In this document: positions 4,833-5,580 of the stretch, piece after piece
How positions within the stretch are numbered: position 1 is the first letter of the stretch
Layout: each line of letters begins with the position of its first letter
Assembly (NCBI GenBank): GCA_003150355.1
Contig: QAMJ01000007.1
Location: 1 to 5,580, forward strand
DNA from: Clostridiales bacterium
GTDB taxonomy: Bacteria > Bacillota > Clostridia > Oscillospirales > Oscillospiraceae
Length of the DNA stretch: 5,580 nucleotides
Direction: 5' to 3'
The notes under the pieces: generated by a model
Database searches by the model: none
What the model was told of the DNA's origin: nothing
Seen by the model: the letters and a program-made list of their open reading frames with translations, nothing else
Program-made: the position numbers and the translations under genes

Positions 4833-5036
4833 ATGAAAACATTTGAGAAAAAAAAACTTATTCGTATTGAGGTTTTAACTTGGCTTTGCGATACGTATGC
4901 CGATTTGGCGTATAAATCGTTGCAAGTTGGTTCTATGGAAGAGTATGAGAGCTTTCGTCAACATCTTCTTACTTTTTTGCCAGAGTTAGAGATATTAACA
5001 AATTGTAAGTATAGGTATCCTAAAATCAATATTTAA
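4833..5036 (+). CDS. 67-residue soluble protein, function unknown
   Basis: The protein starts MKTFEKKKLIRIEVLTWLCD and appears largely helical, with an acidic middle (SMEEYESFRQ, 34-43), two cysteines (19 and 58) and the C-terminal KYRYPKINI. It has no membrane span and no recognised motif. GAGAGG (4818-4823) lies 9 bases before the ATG. It is the second gene of the operon driven by the 4638-4666 promoter and lies upstream of the ssDNA-binding gene, a place suited to an early regulatory or replication-accessory protein, but that is only position-based. Its last four residues match those of the preceding ORF because both ends lie in the 45-bp repeat. Confidence 0.75.
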   Translation: MKTFEKKKLIRIEVLTWLCDTYADLAYKSLQVGSMEEYESFRQHLLTFLPELEILTNCKYRYPKINI

Positions 5037-5064
5037 CTTAAGTAAATTTAATAAAACAGAGGTA
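5020..5064 (+). repeat. 45-bp direct repeat, copy 2
   Basis: This differs from 4781-4825 at one position. It supplies the KINI-stop end of the 67-aa ORF, the second ACTTAAGT palindrome (5036-5043) and the AGAGGTA ribosome binding site ahead of ATG 5072. Copies are 239 bases apart, so one unit is the 67-aa gene plus its linker. Confidence 0.93.
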
Positions 5065-5071
5065 TTACGCA

Positions 5072-5113
5072 ATGTTAAAAAGATATCCGCAAATGAAACT
5101 TCGACCGCCTTAG
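5072..5113 (+). CDS. Possible 13-codon mini-ORF (leader peptide or decayed gene start)
   Basis: The peptide is MLKRYPQMKLRPP. GAGG (5059-5062), provided by the second 45-bp repeat, lies 9 bases before the ATG, so ribosomes probably initiate here. The stop is 80 bases before the ssDNA-binding start. It could be a leader peptide with the stalling-prone Arg-Pro-Pro-stop end, or the stump of a third gene whose remainder was lost. Coding value is unproven. Confidence 0.3.
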   Translation: MLKRYPQMKLRPP

Positions 5114-5193
5114 TTGTTGTAATTACTGAAAGCCGTTAAAATCGTAAAAGATATAATAAATAAAAAATATTTTAATTTGGAGGATTAAAAAAA

Positions 5194-5508
5194 ATGGCAA
5201 ATTTTATGAAGTTTAATACTTTAGGAACTGTAATAGGAAAAGAGTATAAAAAAGCTACTGTGGGTTTTACTACTGTTGACGGACGTACTATTCCAGAGCA
5301 ACCCGAACGCTATTTTATTCATATAGCAATCGGTGAGAGGTGGGGTAATACGCAACTTTTTGACGGCTCGCCTGTCGTGCTTCGTGTTCTTGTGGACGCT
5401 AAGCATTATGAGAGTGTTAAAGGTTTCGGAAATGTTTCTTTGAAAGTCTCTTATAATACTATTCTCCCAGTCGTTCTACTGTTGAGGAGTGTTCCGAATT
5501 GGGTATAG
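5194..5508 (+). CDS. Candidate ssDNA-binding protein (pV-like), crossing the circle seam
   Basis: This 104-aa protein is rich in predicted beta strands (YFIHIAIGERW at 40-50, PVVLRVLVDAKHY at 60-72, GNVSLKVSY at 79-87) with well-spread aromatic residues (Tyr18, Phe25, Tyr40, Phe41, Trp50, Phe56, Tyr72, Tyr87), as expected of a small OB-type ssDNA binder. GGAGG (5179-5183) lies 10 bases before the ATG. In Ff phages the similarly small pV is encoded just upstream of VII, IX and VIII, coats the new single strands and represses translation of replication genes; this gene has the same place. No diagnostic motif was found. The hydrophobic C-terminus ILPVVLLLRSVPNWV is odd and may be a frame artefact at the seam (see findings). 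On the circle the gene is 5194-5459 plus 1-49. Confidence 0.6.
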   Translation: MANFMKFNTLGTVIGKEYKKATVGFTTVDGRTIPEQPERYFIHIAIGERWGNTQLFDGSPVVLRVLVDAKHYESVKGFGNVSLKVSYNTILPVVLLLRSVPNWV

Positions 5509-5580
5509 GGGGTTAAAAAAAAATGAAGTTTTTTGCTTTGGCGATTTGTCTTGCTTTCTTGCTTTTCTTTGTTATTCAGA
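5460..5580. repeat. Right copy of 121-bp terminal direct repeat
   Basis: This is identical to bases 1-121. It contains the 3' end of the ssDNA-binding gene (to 5508), the AGGGGG ribosome binding site and the first 58 bases (5523-5580) of the small membrane gene that is complete at 64-309. It should be counted once when the genome is circularised. Confidence 0.93.

Noticed and set aside
5152..5157. TATAAT upstream of the ssDNA-binding gene
   Set aside because: No acceptable -35 lies about 17 bases upstream, and TATAAT-like strings are frequent in such AT-rich DNA.

Overview
The window is most likely the complete circular genome of a small filamentous phage (inovirus-like) of a low-GC, monoderm bacterium, probably a Bacillota member. 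Bases 1-121 and 5460-5580 are identical, so the molecule closes into a circle of about 5,459 bp. The host inference rests on AT-rich sequence with T-ending codons, strong GGAGG/GAGGTGAT-type ribosome binding sites, a perfect TTGACA-17-TATAAT promoter, and the lack of any secretin (pIV-like) gene, which a diderm host would require. No integrase, transposase, tRNA or CRISPR array is visible. All credible genes lie on the + strand.

Layout, read as a circle from the promoter at 4638-4666: a 27-codon ORF (4714-4797), a 67-aa ORF (4833-5036), a 13-codon mini-ORF (5072-5113), a 104-aa candidate ssDNA-binding protein (5194-5508, running over the seam), two small single-span membrane proteins that overlap out of frame (64-309 and 179-379), the candidate major coat protein (380-625), and an intrinsic terminator (646-677). 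The morphogenesis and minor-virion block follows: a Zot/pI-like ATPase (680-1507), a small membrane protein (1504-1824), a secreted, C-terminally anchored pIII-like adsorption protein (1805-2995) and a pVI-like membrane protein (3019-3405). A long hairpin (3411-3457) separates this block from an HUH rolling-circle replication initiator (3512-4378). A 335-base gene-free region (4379-4713) then carries a terminator-like hairpin, a GC-rich structured element and the promoter.

How it should work, by analogy with known filamentous phages: Rep nicks the double-stranded form and drives rolling-circle replication; the small DNA-binding protein coats the single strands; the ATPase extrudes the genome through the membrane while the major coat assembles around it; the small membrane proteins and the pIII/pVI-like pair cap the two ends. 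The abundant products (ssDNA binder, small coats, major coat) sit upstream of the terminator and the low-copy assembly proteins downstream, as in Ff phages.

The least explained parts are: the GC-rich element at 4491-4609, with a closing inverted repeat and an internal 12-bp direct repeat; tandem GC-rich hairpins inside the 3' end of rep; a 45-bp repeat that supplies both the last codons of one ORF and the ribosome binding site of the next; a possible frameshift site that would end the first membrane protein exactly at the next start codon; and a possible frame break in the ssDNA-binding gene right at the circle seam. All assignments come from reading motifs, topology and gene order; no database search was possible.
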